Assembly: GCA_030490835.1 (NCBI GenBank)
Contig: CM059971.1
Span: forward strand, 47,788,012 to 47,852,011
Reading direction: 5' to 3'
Source of the DNA: Annona cherimola
Lineage: Eukaryota > Streptophyta > Magnoliopsida > Magnoliales > Annonaceae
Length of the DNA: 64,000 nucleotides
Part shown: positions 20,513 through 33,905 of the stretch, in pieces
Layout: each line of letters opens with the position of its first letter
How positions within the stretch are numbered: position 1 is the stretch's first letter
Translations under genes and position numbers: made by a program
The notes under the pieces: generated by a model
Seen by the model: only the letters and a program-made list of their open reading frames with translations
Told to the model about the DNA's origin: nothing
Databases searched by the model: none

Positions 20513-22380
20513 ATTTAATCAATGATATTTTTCAAAATGTGCAAGATCGATTTTTTTCCTCAATCATAGAGGAATGGGAAAATAGAATTGTCCTACAGGG
20601 TAGCTCCAAGATCAACTTTTGCCAGATGACATCAATTATTTTGGAAGGGCATGAGAGGATTAGCACATATGGTAGGTTCAGGAGTGGGTTCCAATCATTG
20701 TGGAAGGGTGTGAGTGGATTAGCTCATATGATAGGTCCGAAGTTCAGTTCCAATCACAGTGGGAGAGCGTGACAAGATTGGTCTAAATGATAGGTCGAAC
20801 CTTGTAGTTGACATATTGCCTATTTTCTTTTCTATGGTGCACTATATGAGATCTTCTGAGTGTCAGAGATACTTATCTTTTTGAGTGGGTTGCTTATCTT
20901 TTCTAGCTCATATGTTCTTAGATTGATGCATTCAGGTGCCTATAGTTGTTATCAAGGTGGCTACCATGAAGGTTGCATTTATCACTGGGGATGTGGTACT
21001 TTCAACCAAGGGTTGAGATTCAACATCCCAAAGCTCAATCATGAATTGTTAGTCAAGACTAGGAGCATAGCGTTCACCCATCCCGCACATGTCTAGCATT
21101 ACATGCATGTCATGAGTTGTAAGAGAGCATCCTCAAAGAAGTGACTTTTGATAGCTTTGCCCATCGACAGCCATCCGGTCAAATATCCAGGCTTGTCACT
21201 GGCCTTTATGTGCCTCCTTTTTAGCCATAAGCCCTAAGAGATCATGCCATGATGTTGTTAAGAGGGTTTGGGAGAATCTCTTGATCATAGTAGGCTTCTC
21301 CACTTTTTTTGTATTCTACTTCAAGAGTTAAGTGATGATGCTTGAGTTGATGATATGAAAGAGAGGGAAGACTTCTAAAAATAATTTTGGTTCCCACAGA
21401 CGATGCAAAAATATTAGAGTAGAAAATTTTTGGTCGAGGTATAAACCAAACCAAAGCTAAGGCTCCACATTTCAAGAAATTGTTCCCCACTTGTGGTGTC
21501 AAATTCATAGCCACGCCTTTAGTTGGAGATTGTGAACCATGCTTGGGACTCAGGTTGTTAGCGCAAAGGATACAAAGAGATGGAAAGAGAGGAAGAGAAG
21601 AAAATCAAGAGGATAAACTCTAATTTTGCATAAAAGAAAGAGTGGTCTATGAACACAAAATTACCCAAAAAACCATGTGGCCTATGATAGTGAAAGATCT
21701 ACTATTTAGGAATACTGAGGTTACAATAAGAAGACCATAGAGACAAGGTATTCCCTTGTGTATCTAATCTACTCTCTCTTCTAGGTGAGTTTCCCCTAAT
21801 AAAGCCTCTCAATAAGAGCTCCCAGTAGGGAGAGTACGCTACCTCAGGTTGCCCTCGCAGGGGTCAATTTGCTCAAGAATATGAGCTTAAGCTCTAAGCT
21901 ACATGTAGGAGGATTTTGCATTTAGTATTAGGTTTAAGTCCCCATCTTTTAGCCTAAGCCATCTAGTCATGCAATCACGTAGATTCCTTTGAGTTCTCAG
22001 CGTAGACAATGAGCTTTGATGGGAACCTAGAAGGTTCGATATCACCACGTTTGAAGGTTTGGTGTCCCTCCTCTTCTTTCCCTACATAACTTCGTTCTGT
22101 CCCTAGCTTGAGATTCTTAGGTCCTAGCTTGTTTGCCAACTTGTGAGTGGATGAACCTACTAGTTAACAAGTGAGCTAGGCAATTAATGAGTGGAGTAAG
22201 CCCCTTCTTTCATAGATCGGTGTTGCTTTTATGTACTACTTGGATAGTTGTAGCATATGCTTAATATAGGAAAGAGAATTGTAATCATTTTATCTAATCT
22301 CTGTAATCATTTCATCAAATCTTTTTTAAACTAATATGTCCACATTTGGTTTGTTGAATGTCATAAGAGCCTTGACTGGG
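20513..22380. other. No recognisable gene; unclassified repeat-like DNA
   Basis: No supported coding region. The short frames at 20539-20772 (plus) and 21242-21514 (minus) have no features I recognise. A 59-bp degenerate triplication is at 20642-20818. The remainder may be old transposon sequence. Confidence 0.5.
20642..20818 (+). repeat. 59-bp degenerate tandem triplication
   Basis: Three diverged copies start at 20642, 20701 and 20760, each with TGGAAGGG-like, GGATTAG and CATATGGTAGGT-like blocks. The array makes up most of a spurious 77-codon frame. Confidence 0.7.
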
Positions 22381-22439
22381 CAACTAATGTTATCTTGAGC
22401 TGACTTTGCTTATAACACATAGACCTAGAAAGTGACCAT

Positions 22440-22660
22440 TGGACTTAATGCATAAAACATACCAATTCAAAAAATAATTATTGGGCCTATGGACTATGAA
22501 TCTCATAGTGTCATATTATCCACTTTGGCTTCACAGCTCAGCCGTATGATTTTAGAACACGTCACACCATGTTTAACTTGAGACCTACTTATAAACCACC
22601 AAGACTTTCTCTCCTTTTTGGTGTAGTATTCGGTTTTGGGCTATTATAAGTTCATCAACT
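22440..22660 (+). repeat. Repeat X, first copy
   Basis: Aligns with 30473-30675 over about 200 bp (shared GGCCTATGG-CTATGA, CAGCTCAGCCG, TATGGTGTTTAACTT-like and ACTTATAAACCA blocks) at moderate identity. The second copy is split by the gypsy solo LTR at 22814. The phrasing resembles plant LTR or TRIM ends but I cannot assign it. Confidence 0.55.
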
Positions 22661-25600
22661 TCCGCATGTTTTGTCTCTCAAACCACAACTCAATTCTAGG
22701 CTTCTGCCTATAGCCCTGGTTGTCACTAGTTTAACTCTTCGACTATCCGAACTACATCTATTGGAGGGAAAATCTCTTTAATACCATTTGTAATGCCCTG
22801 GGCCTAACGCATATGTAATAACCAGACCCAAGTAGGACTCATGTAAGTGCATTTAAGTTGTAAATATGATGTATGTATGAATTGATTGATTTATGGATAA
22901 TTTTTATGAATTAATGAATTTTGCAATTAGGGTTATGATTAAGAATGGTGATTAAGATTAATCGCTATAGCCCAATGTGAGTCAAGATGACTAAAGGGCT
23001 TAATGAGGATTAGAAAATGCTAATGTGGCATGAATATTTATTTTAATTTTCATGATCAAATTAATGGAAATTAGAATGAAATTATGGAATTATGGTGGAA
23101 AATGTAGAAAATTCATAACTTGACGCCTATAAGGCGGATTGAGATGAAAATTGAAAGATGAGCACCTGATTTTGGGCTCAACCTAATGGGTAGATTGGAT
23201 TAAGGTAAATGTGATGGGATTAAGATGATAATTATTTGTTTCTAATCTCACACCCTAAGGTAAATTTTAAATGATCATAACTTAACGTAGAAAAGTCATA
23301 TTGAGACGAAACTTGAAACAATTGAATAAAATTATGAAATCTACGTAATGGAAGGATTAGATTAAGCTAATTACCATGGAAATATACTTAATCAGAAAAA
23401 GGTGAGTAGCACTAACTTTGTGCACCTAAAAGCGTCATAGCATTTATTAAAAAGTAATTGATTTAATGACTTGGTTTAATGCCCATGAGAGGTATCAAAT
23501 GGAGGTGGATTGAGCTGAATTTTTTGGAATTGTTTAAGGCTAAAATCCATGGAAAATTAAGGGCTTAAATGCATGGATTTAAATGCCTAATGTGTAGCTA
23601 AATGGAGCATAGCTAAGGTGACTTGCAAAGGGGACGCCCATGGGGATATATGCATGATTTTTGGATTTTTAAAAATCCCAAAATATGTATCTAAGAGGCT
23701 AAGCACCTAGGGTAAGTAATGGGGCATTTAAATATGTGAAATTTGAGGCACAAAATGCCAGAAAAGGGAAGCAACTAGGGGACGTCCCTAGTGGACATCT
23801 TGGTTGCATTAATTTGGATGGATTTTGATGATTTTTGTTAAATAGAAAATGGGTATTTTACTTGGATATAAAATTTCCATGTCAACAAGGGATACGTTAG
23901 AAATAAATTAACCTCAATACATGTGGAAAAGTGGGTCCCATGAGCTGGTTAAAAAATTATAAAAGCAAGGGGATACCACATGGAACGTCCATTTGCAAAG
24001 GGGAGGAAAAAATTCTCAAAAAAATTCTAAGTGAGGAGCAACCCTTGGACGTCCAAACCCGAAAGGAAAGAAGGGGAAAAGAGGAGAAAAGAGAAGAAAA
24101 ATGGAAAAGAAAGAGAAGAGGAACCAAGCTAAGAAAATTGGATTCAAGTTTGAATCAATTCAAGTAAGTGAAACTTACGTTTTGAATCATTTAAAACAAG
24201 TTTTCTTCTCTCAAATTATGAGTCATGAATATGATTCATAATGAAATCTTAAAGGATGAGTTATGATGCCTTGATGAGGGTATTGAATGATATTTGAATG
24301 GTATAAATGAAATCAAGAGTTCAAGAGGGTTAAATGGGATGTTAGGGTTGATTTTTTAGATGAAATCTATCTTGAAATTTCTTAAAACCCTAAATCAAGT
24401 TACTGTTTGGTTTAAGCATGATGATTAGGGAATGATTCATGTTCTAATGGAATACATATGTTTATTTGGGTATATGTTAATGATTTTAGAAAAAATGGAA
24501 CTTAGGGTTTCATGTATTACCCGATTTTTCCATTTTTATGTTAAATATGATGCAAAGAGGAGCTTAAATGGTTTATGAATGAATTTTAGGCTAAAGTACC
24601 CTAAATTAAGGACCCTTTGGACGTCCTATGTGGGTTGGATGAGATAGCCCTAAATATGATTTTTTAAGGTATATATATGGAATGTCCAAACGGGGGCCAA
24701 AACGGGTACCTTACATGTGAATTTTGTTGTTGATTGCAAATGGTTAATTCATGAATTTTTTTAGAGGGTAAAATAACCTAGGATTAGGGCACTTTGAATG
24801 TCCAAAAGGTCTTGAAAATATTTTCCCTAAATCTGATTTTTAAGGACATATGTATGGAAACGTCAAAACGGGGTAAAAAGGGGTACCCTACATGCTTAAG
24901 ATGATGCTGTTTTTGAAGCAACTAAATTATGAATTTTAAATATGTGATAATACCCTAAATTTTGGTTAATAAAATCATGATTAATTTCTGAAAATTATGG
25001 TTTAAAAATCTGTTAAGATTTAAGTATTGAAAGAGGCGTTAAAAGGATGAAAAATGGGTCATAACATTGTTGTTTTGGATCCCAATGATAAATGGATTAA
25101 AATTCCGAAAATAGACCCTAAATTATATGTTAATTAAGGGGTTTAATCATGTTGAAATTTTATGTCAGTTTCTGTATTAAGAAAATTTAAGAAACACCTA
25201 AGTTATGTGTTGTAAGATGGGTGTATGTGGAAGGCTAAACATGAATAAGTGATATATGACTTATATGAAATTGTTAAAATGAAAAAATGCATGAATATGT
25301 GATGAAATGTATGATTATGTTACTATTTTGGTGATTATTGATTATCTCAAATTTTAAGATTTATTTATGAAGCTTAAGACGTCAATTATATGATTAAAAT
25401 GAGCATTGACGTAGGAAAAATGATAAATTGATGAAAAATGATAAATGGGAGATGTAAATCCCCACATGTTAATTAATGAAAGATTATTATGTATTTACCC
25501 TAAATATGAGTTTAAAATGAAATAAAGAATGGATGGTATGATGCACAAGTGAATGTTGTGTATCTATGTCCGACTTGAAATTCGAGTTGGTTATGTGTGA

Positions 25601-26077
25601 AATGGATTATGAGATTGGAAAACTAAGTGAATGCAAGAAAATGAATTTGTTATGAATGCAATGCCATTTTATGTATAGGCAAAGGAAAAGAGAAAGTTGA
25701 CACGGAAAACTAAGGCAACGAAGTAAGCAAACAAATTTTCTAAATGCTCTTTGTTTTATCAAAATGTGATCAAATATTTATCAATGATGTTCTAAGTATT
25801 TGAATGGTTTAGCAAATGTATGTTTTAAATTCTTTCTAAGATATTTAAGGATGATCATTTCTTTATATCAATGTGTATTAAAATGATATTTCAAATATGA
25901 TAAATGAATTGCTTATTATTTCTCAAGTATTTATGAGAAGTGATGAAACGTGGATTTATGAATGAAAAATCATACTAGCATGTCAAGGATCATGTTTATG
26001 AAAGGAATCATGTCAAAGATATGCCTTGGGCCGGCGGCGTTCCCTGGATTAGGAGAGACAATGAAGGTGGATGGTTG

Positions 26078-29000
26078 TGTGGCACCTCGAACCGAGTGTC
26101 ACAACCTTACTCCAAGATCTATCGATTAGTAAATGTGAATTACGATTGTTGCCCTGATCACGCGGCGAGTTCTTAATTGGATCTCGTCCAAAAAAATTTC
26201 ATTTTCTTTCTTTTTCTTTTCTTTCATCACATAAACATAAACTTATCATCATTCATAATGGACTTATCCATATCATCATAAATCATCAACTTCTCATATT
26301 ATTCATAACTTCATAATTTCATACAACCTATGTCTTTTTCGTCATATCCCATTAGGGCATTTATTCATACAAAAATCTACTAATCTTTGTAGATTCCTCT
26401 TTTCCTTTAGCAATACATGCCTTTTCTCTCTTTGCTTTCCCTACTCCTGTCTGAGGTTGGGAAAACAAAACATGAGTCGAAACTCAATAAGCAAGCATTT
26501 TTCTTTTATTTAAATGCATTTCTCTCCATTTGATAGAAGACACTTACCAAGTGAACAACTACCAATGGAATAGAAACCTTTTCATAAACTATTCATGGAA
26601 ACCTTTTATAAAACCTTTCATAAAACATATGCTTGCAAACTTAACATGTAAACCTCTTTTTCATGGACATAAAAATATTTTTCATAAAACTTCCTTTCTC
26701 CAAAAACATTCTCATTTTCTTAAAACATTTTTCATAAAATATTTTCAAAACAAGCATATGCATCATGCATTACGTTTCTGTCCGTCTGGTAGGTGACACT
26801 TATCAAGTGATCACCTTTTCCTCCTTAGGAGAGAAATAAAATATTTTTCATAAAAAATTTTCAAAACAAACATATGCATCATGCATTACGTTTCTGTCCG
26901 TCTGGTAGGTGACACTTATCAAGTGATCACCTTTTCCTCCTTAGGAGAGAAATAAAATATTTTTCATAAAATTTTTTCAAAACAAACATATGCATCATGC
27001 ATTACGTTTCTGTCCGTCTGGTAGGTGACACTTACCAAGCGATCACCTTTTCCTTCTTAAGAGAGAAACCCTTTCATTAGATAGACCGCTAGCTGGGCGG
27101 CTATCTGTTCCTTCTCCCATTTCAAAGAGGGCGCCACTGGCATTTCACCTTTTCAAGGGACTTAGCCTATGTAGAGGGGGGCCATCTTGCAACCGCGTCC
27201 GGTCTGCATATCCTCTACAGTAGACTTAGTGTATAACTCATGTGCGCATTCCTTTCTTCACATTCTTATGCTAGCATGCTTTTATAAAACTCCACAGACC
27301 CTAGTCTGTGACTTTTCCTTTTCAAAATTTAATGCTAGCATGTCATTCCAAAATAGTACAGACCTTGGCTTATATTCCCTTTTTATAACTTGAAAACTTG
27401 GCACAGCCCAAGTTAACAAGTTAATAAAAATATTTTATAAGGATGACCAACCTTAAATAATTTTCTAAACATTTAAATAACACATTTCTAAATCATTTGA
27501 AATATTTGAAGGAAACGTTTGAGAAATAGTAAATTCGAAACATTGCTAAAATGTTTATAAATAATTTTTGATCGGTAAAATAATTTTGAAAAGTATTTTA
27601 ATATTTGAAAACAAAAGACTTTGTAAACATTTTCTTTCCATTTTTGGGTTTTCCATGAACAAAGGATATACAAACACATAATTCATTTTTCATACGATAT
27701 CATATTCTTTGTTCACATGCCACATGGGTTACTTCTATATGCAGGTAAGCTTGTATGATCCTTTGGTCATTACTTTTTAAAAAAAGTCATCATTCAAATC
27801 GATTATCGGTTGGCCTTCCTTAAATCCCTTTCAAAACATTTTAATAAATCATTTCAAATTCGTTCGATAAAACCAAATATTATTTTGAAAATCAAAATTT
27901 TCCTTTCTCCTTCATAATGCAACCATTTCTACATTTCTCCTCATTTTCATAAGGATTTGCTTATTAAAATAATTTCGACATTTTTCATGGTTGCAATATA
28001 AAAATATATAAAATTATTTTCAAAAAGTTTGCTTATTTACTTTCTCAATCCGTGTCCTCAACCTTCTCCTTTCCTCTTCCTATACAAGAAAATTGGATAT
28101 TTTATCCATCTATACAAGGAAATTGTATGATCACATATTACCTCATTTTTATAGAGATTATCCCTTTATAAATACTTTGTCATTACCTCCTTATATGGAT
28201 TTTTATCCATAAATCTTTAAAAATTAAATTCATACATCCTTATAAAAATAAATCTTATTTTTTTCCAAAATCACGTTGTTCACTATTCATAGTTACTATT
28301 TATGATTACTATTCATGTTTACTGTAGCAGGTTACTGTTCATCGTGTTGGTTACTGTTCATGGGTTTCAAAAATTGACATTTTTTCCAAAAACAAAAAAT
28401 ACCATGACATAGCTCTCAGTTAATATATCATAAAAAAATTCATGAATTTTGAATTTATCATCATTAACTTGGCTAATTAAATCATTTTCTCTATATACTA
28501 AAATTCAACATAATTTCACTTAACATAATCCTTAAATCCAAAAATCATGAAATTAATATATCATCATTCCAACATCATAACTATCATAAACATTCATCCC
28601 ATATCATCGTTTAGCAATATTGGAACATTATTTTCACATTTTAGACATGATTTTCCCGAATGCTTTATCTTCGCTCCAAATTTTTGATGTTTAGGCATAA
28701 TTCCATTTTGGCATGGTAACTACACTTATTTTCTTATTCTTAGGCATTATCTAAGCATAGTTTTACCCTAATTAACACCCAAAAAAAATTTGAAAAAAAT
28801 TTCCTTACCTCAAGTGGAGAACTCCTCTCCTACTTCTCTCTCTTTCTCTCTTGCTTCAAAACGTGGGAGTGAGCTTACTCAAGCTTAGGAGGGTGTGGGA
28901 GGTGTGCTTGGACGTCCAAGGGTGCTCCTCTTTTATAGGATTTGATTTTTCATGAATTTACAATTTACCCCCTTGAATTTGGACTAAATTATAAATATTT

Positions 29001-29789
29001 TTGTCAAGGAAATTTCCAAGCAATTTCCAAGCAACCCTTGAGCAATGTGCCAGCCCCCAAAATGTCCCTATCATTATCCAACTTAATTATTTTTGTTTTA
29101 TATAAAAATGTATATTTTAATCAAAAATCCATCTAAGCCATTGATCATAAGATAAGATTAAATGTGAGCCATTGATTTTGGCTCAAAAATCCAAGCCTTA
29201 TCCACGCCCATGCCCTCCTCAAGATTTCTGTAGATTTTTATTAATTAAAAATACTATTTACTTAATTAAAATAATCAAAAGTCAAATCTACATTAATATT
29301 AAAGTAAAAAGTAATTTTTGATCTCCAAATGACGTTTGATCTTGACCCTTGATTCATGATTTTTGATAGATCTTGGACCATTCATCATGTTCATCATAAG
29401 ATTTTAGTCATCTATAAAAAATTTCATCTCAATCCAACGTCCAAATTGCAAGATGTGAATTTTTCTTCATTTTTTCACAAAAATCTATAAAAATCCGAAA
29501 ATTTTTATTTTAATCCAAAAAGCACTTTTGTCCTTTAGTGGGAAGCTTCCTTTTTCGTCGTTTATGATTAAGTTAATCCAAAGTGATTAACTCATCACTT
29601 CACTTTAACCACATGGTTACTATTCACGTTCACTATTCATCCGAATTTCATTTCATAAATAGTTATTTAATCCTCTAATGCCATATATTGCAAAATATCA
29701 TTAATATATAATTCATATAAATATCATTACATTACCTAGGGTTTATAACTCTAGGGTTTCATACACGTTCCTAAAATCGGGGTTTCACA
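26078..29789 (-). mobile_element. Ty3/gypsy solo LTR family A, minus strand
   Basis: A 3712-bp reversed LTR (TGTGGCACC ... GGGGTTTCACA on plus) with a perfect 5-bp duplication GGTTG (26073-26077 and 29790-29794). Same family as 3544-7262. A TATA-like CCTATAAAAG (minus) is near 28932-28941. It contains a 116-bp triplication (26761-27108). Inserted in the opposite orientation into the family B solo LTR. No internal region. Confidence 0.92.
26761..27108 (-). repeat. 116-bp tandem triplication in the minus-strand gypsy LTR
   Basis: Copies start at CATCATGCAT at 26761, 26877 and 26993, exactly 116 bp apart. Each holds the reversed GGTGACACTTATCAAGTG dyad. The last copy is incomplete at its right end. 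Same LTR region as the 247-bp duplication at 6274-6767 but with a different unit length. Confidence 0.85.
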
Positions 29790-30472
29790 GGTTGCCTAGC
29801 TAGCTTCTATCTAAGGATGTCATATTTTGAAATAATGCATCGCATTGTTTATGATATACCCTAGATGGGTATAAAAAGCATGTTTTCATGATATACCCTT
29901 GAGTGAGTATAATATTGTTTTCCAAGTTATTTTAAATGAAAATGAATTACCTGAAAACCGTATAGTTTTCTTATTGAGTTTCGACTCACGATTTTATTTT
30001 TCAAATCCTAAAGACAACTGAAAGGAAGCACCAAGCAAGGAGCACAGATGGAGATTCGAGGATAAATGAATTTCTATGAATGGCTTGTGTATGAACTTAT
30101 GGATTGTATGGTTGTATGAATGATGACATGAAATAGTTATTTAATGTTGTATAAGAATTATATTATGTTTTTATGACTATGGATGGCGGAAAAAATTTTA
30201 TAGTCAAATGTTAAGGTATGAATGATCATTTTATGATTAAGTATGGATTTTATGATATCACATGTGTATTTCTCAAATGGTTTAATGACCTAAAAAGGCA
30301 TTTGATGGAAATTGAAAGGTGTGGAATGATTTAAACTCCTATGGATTCAGGATTAAGTGGATAAATATCCAATAAAACCTGTCGTGACAGGGCAACAATC
30401 CTGATCACGTTTACCAATCAATAACGGTCCTGGAGAAGGCTAAAGTTGTGACGCTCGGGCTGGGGCGCCACA

Positions 30473-30675
30473 GCACAAAACTCACAAATCCAAAAAAAAA
30501 GACCGTTAGGCCTATGGGCTATGAGCTTGACAATATGATACTATCGCTCTGGCTTGGCAGCTCAGCCGCACAGTCTTAAAATGCATCATATGGTGTTTAA
30601 CTTAAGAGTCACTTATAAACCATCAAAAACTTTTCTTTTTCAATGTGAGGTTCAGTTCTAGGCTATTATATGACC
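30473..30675 (+). repeat. Repeat X, second copy (right part)
   Basis: Diverged copy of 22440-22660. The piece at 22789-22813 (TGTAATGCCCTGGGCCTAAC...) appears to be its displaced left end, because joining it to 30473 restores the alignment with the first copy. Confidence 0.5.
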
Positions 30676-30974
30676 TATCAGGTGAAGGGTTGCAATGTTA
30701 GTGGTCTTCATTAGGTAAGATGAAATCTAACGTCAATATGATATCATTGCGTCTATTCAGACCCAATTCCTTCGGCAAAGCTCAACCTTCTACTCTAAGA
30801 GTGTTGGAACTGGAGAGTGGTCGAGCTTGAAGGTGTTGGTTTTCAGAAGTTTGCCACACCTTTTGTTGTCATTGGTTGCCTCATCGGTTTGAGGGGTCGG
30901 TAGTTTAGCCAAGTCTTATCATTACTCTATTTTCCTACATCTTCTCCTAATTCTGGATCTTAGTTATTATCATT

Positions 30975-31243
30975 TAGGGGACATTTGGTAATGTGTAAAA
31001 TTGTGGGATTGTGGAAAATGGTGATAAATAGAAAAAAGAATATTTTGATAAATATGTGATTGCTAGAAAATGATAGGGGGTATAGTTGGAATAAATAGGT
31101 TTGTTGTATGTAGTTTGTTGGAAAAATGGTTGGAATGTAGGGGTAAAAGCGGAAAAAATAGTGTGATTGACAGAGCAATGAATTTCTTTGGGAAACCAAA
31201 TCCCATAATTTCCCACACTTGCATGTTAACAAACATGCCCTTA
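30975..31243. mobile_element. MITE, hAT-like
   Basis: About 270 bp with imperfect terminal inverted repeats (TAGGGGACATTTGGTAATG at the left, CATGTTAACAAACATGCCC plus TTA at the right) and further inverted sequence inside. The TAGGG...TTTGGTAA style is that of non-autonomous hAT elements. No clear 8-bp target duplication remains. Frames found on both strands here are products of the foldback. Confidence 0.6.
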
Positions 31244-33009
31244 CATAATAATTAACAACTTTTATGCTGCAGTCATTTACATTTAAAATTCGTAAGTCAT
31301 GGTAAACTTAAACAGTCCATTTTACTTACATTAACAAATTCAAGATTCTAAACAATGTTGGAATCTTATCGTATAAGGTTTGTTCTCAAGAGAATCATCA
31401 AGGCATCCATAACATATTCAAATGACATGACTTTGTTCATAAGATTCTCCCAGATTCCATAGCTTTCCAAACAGATTACACGCATAGCTTTCAATTAAGT
31501 TGGAAATTTGCAAGCAGTTCATTTGGTAGCCAAAAAGGCTTTTTCTTAAAAGCTTTTAACTGGACTTTGTTCTCCATTGAATCAACTTTCCTACTAGTCC
31601 AAGATCCTAAATTTCGTGCAGATTTGACCCTCCAAACGTGGATCGCAAGTCTACTGAAAACAGATAGCAGAAATTTCAGATGTTAGGTACTTGTCGTATT
31701 TGGAGGCAAAACGAGCCATTTATAAACTTCATCTTCAGAAACTCATAACTATACTTTTTTTCTACCTTCAAATGTCTTTCCCACATGCTTAAGATCATAA
31801 AATGTCGTGAAGAACTGGCACTACAAATGTGGGTCGCAAGTCAGCTATATATAGATAGCAAAAATTTCTGATTCAAGGCATTAGTTTCAATTTTCGGCAA
31901 TAACTCTTCTAGTTCCATTGATCAACTTATAATGTATTCGTTGAATTAATTAATATAAGGTTATATTACATAAGGATCATGATTTATGCATGTTATTGCA
32001 TTCTTAGATAATTTGTTTAAAGCATTCCAACTGTTTCCATTGCAACCGTTGTTGGATAATCTAAATTTTTCTATATAAAAAAATTTTCAGCAAGATGCCA
32101 ATCCTTTTCAACTGAGCATGAATGTTCATGTTTCTAACATTAAGAAATATTAAACCAACCGATACATGCCAATTTTTAGAGACTGCGCTCTCTTTCATTC
32201 TTCCTCCTCTTTTTCTCTTTCTTCCTTTCCCCAGAGCTTTTTCTTTCTCGGTTTCTTAAGCAGCAAGTTGGTGCTTAACTCCTTAATTCATTAGTTTCAT
32301 CATATAAAGTGATTTTTTGCAGTTAAACCTCATCTTCTCTGGTTGCTTGATAACTGTCAAACATACAACTCATGTGATCAGTTCGTGACCTCAGCTGCAC
32401 TTCCATTTTGATGGGCCACGGTGCAGTGAGATCCCTGCTCATGATTACCCTACAGTGGCTGTTGAGAATCTGTGTCCGTGGGCCCCATCGCTCTCTTAAT
32501 TATTGCAGCTGTTTCTGTCCTATTCTGCCCGTTGTAGCCTCTTAACTTTACTTCCATCCATACAATTCAGAATCCATAATATTATATACCACAGGATTCC
32601 GAATTTCACATATTTTGTTATGTTATTTTTTTTCAAGATTTAATTTTACCATTTAATATGTATTTTTAATTAATACAGAAGTCGAAACTTGTTAAAAATC
32701 CCACTGGACCACATAAGACAGCCTCAGTTTTTTTCATCAGAACTACTACATTTTAAATTAAATTTAGATGATTCTTCCTAGGTTTGAAACCGCACTTTAA
32801 GAACTATCATTTGGCACCAGCTTCATATAAGAGAAGTGATTCTATTAATAAAAGAAATAATCCTGTTAGCCCAAACTAGTCAAATGTCTCACTTAGCTAA
32901 TCTCAGAAAATCCATTTAAAACACTTTTTTTTTGTTTTTTCCTTCGTACATTTATTTTTCTAAATATATTTATTTAACATATAAACTAAGTTTTACCATT
33001 TATTTTTTT

Positions 33010-33044
33010 ATATATGTATATATATATACATATGTATATATATG
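33010..33044. repeat. TA-rich microsatellite
   Basis: Alternating TATATATGTATATATATATA-type sequence with an internal near-palindrome. No other feature. Confidence 0.7.
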
Positions 33045-33848
33045 TTTGAGATATTTAAACATAAAAGTATATATACACAGATGTTTAAAAATATTGTACA
33101 TACATATCTCCAAAAATACTGTACTTTAAACATAGAAGTACATACATACACTTAAAAACAAGTATATAAAAAAAGCAGAAAAAATTGTTTTAAATTAATT
33201 TTTTTAAAGTGGGCTAAATAAAACATTTGCTTAGCTTGAGCTACCAAGATCATTCTTCTTTTTTTTCATATACTTGTTTATCTAAGTGTATTTGACATAT
33301 AAACTAAATTTTTCCATTTTTGGATAGGTTACATTTTTTTTTTATTGGAATTTTTAAATATATCTATAATATAAATTAGCATATTAACATACGACATGGT
33401 AAAAACGATTTCTTCGAACCTGGGTATGTATGAATAAGTTCTCGACACATTGTTTTTGGTATCGTATTTCAACTGGGACCCAATTGAAACGATTTTTTTT
33501 ATTTAAATAGAAATTTTATCTTGGGAGCGCAATCGACTGATGAATGGAATCAGACTACTTATCTATTATCCTGTGAAGAAAGACAGTTTACAAAATCTAC
33601 AGTTTCGATCTGCTAATCAAATCACTGAAGCCGGCGCATCAACCCCTCGCATGCTTTCAACTTGGGGCCCTCTGCCACCTCCACAAATTCCGCATTAGCA
33701 TGCAAATTTTGAGGATTTGAATTTGGTTGATGGAATAATACATTTTTGTGGTGATCAAAATGATCAAGACGCAGAAAAAATGGTTACTAAAGCGAGTGGC
33801 ATTTAGTATTATTTTGTCCTTGACTCCGCTTTCTATGGGCAACAATGC

Positions 33849-33854
33849 TTTATT
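33849..33854 (-). terminator. Candidate polyadenylation signal of the SPS gene
   Basis: TTTATT on plus, AATAAA on the coding strand, about 52 bp after the stop codon at 33906-33908. Position and sequence suit a plant 3' UTR, though plant signals are loose. Confidence 0.5.
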
Positions 33855-33905
33855 ACAGTGATCCAACTCCCCTGGATATGGAAGTCAATGTGAATGTTTG
33901 TTGAT

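Larger units (their letters stand above)
22814..30472 (+). mobile_element. Ty3/gypsy solo LTR (family B), split by a nested solo LTR
   Basis: Starts TGTAATAACC and ends GGGGCGCCACA, with flanks GCATA (22809-22813) and GCACA (30473-30477), a 5-bp duplication with one change. Without the nested element it is about 3.9 kb. Its 3' end shares the GGGCAACAATCCTGATCACG ... ACCAATC module with family A, but most of its length is different. GGACGTCC palindromes recur (near 23778, 24047, 24619). A degenerate duplication of roughly 180 bp covers about 24590-24895. No coding region or primer site is present. Confidence 0.8.
30676..33600. other. AT-rich intergenic DNA downstream of the SPS gene
   Basis: No supported gene. 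It holds a hAT-like MITE (30975-31243), a degenerate duplication of about 191 bp (about 31600-31900, with GTGGATCGCAAGTC at 31638 and GTGGGTCGCAAGTC at 31829), and an AT microsatellite (33010-33044). Two related AT-rich segments follow (about 32935-33005 and 33265-33320, both with ACATATAAACTAA). Confidence 0.5.

Noticed and set aside
23931..24167. 78-codon Lys/Glu/Arg-rich frame
   Set aside because: Purine-rich leader-like part of a gypsy LTR; low complexity, no homology recognised.
30960..31255. Overlapping 60-90 codon frames on both strands
   Set aside because: Produced by the inverted repeats of a MITE.
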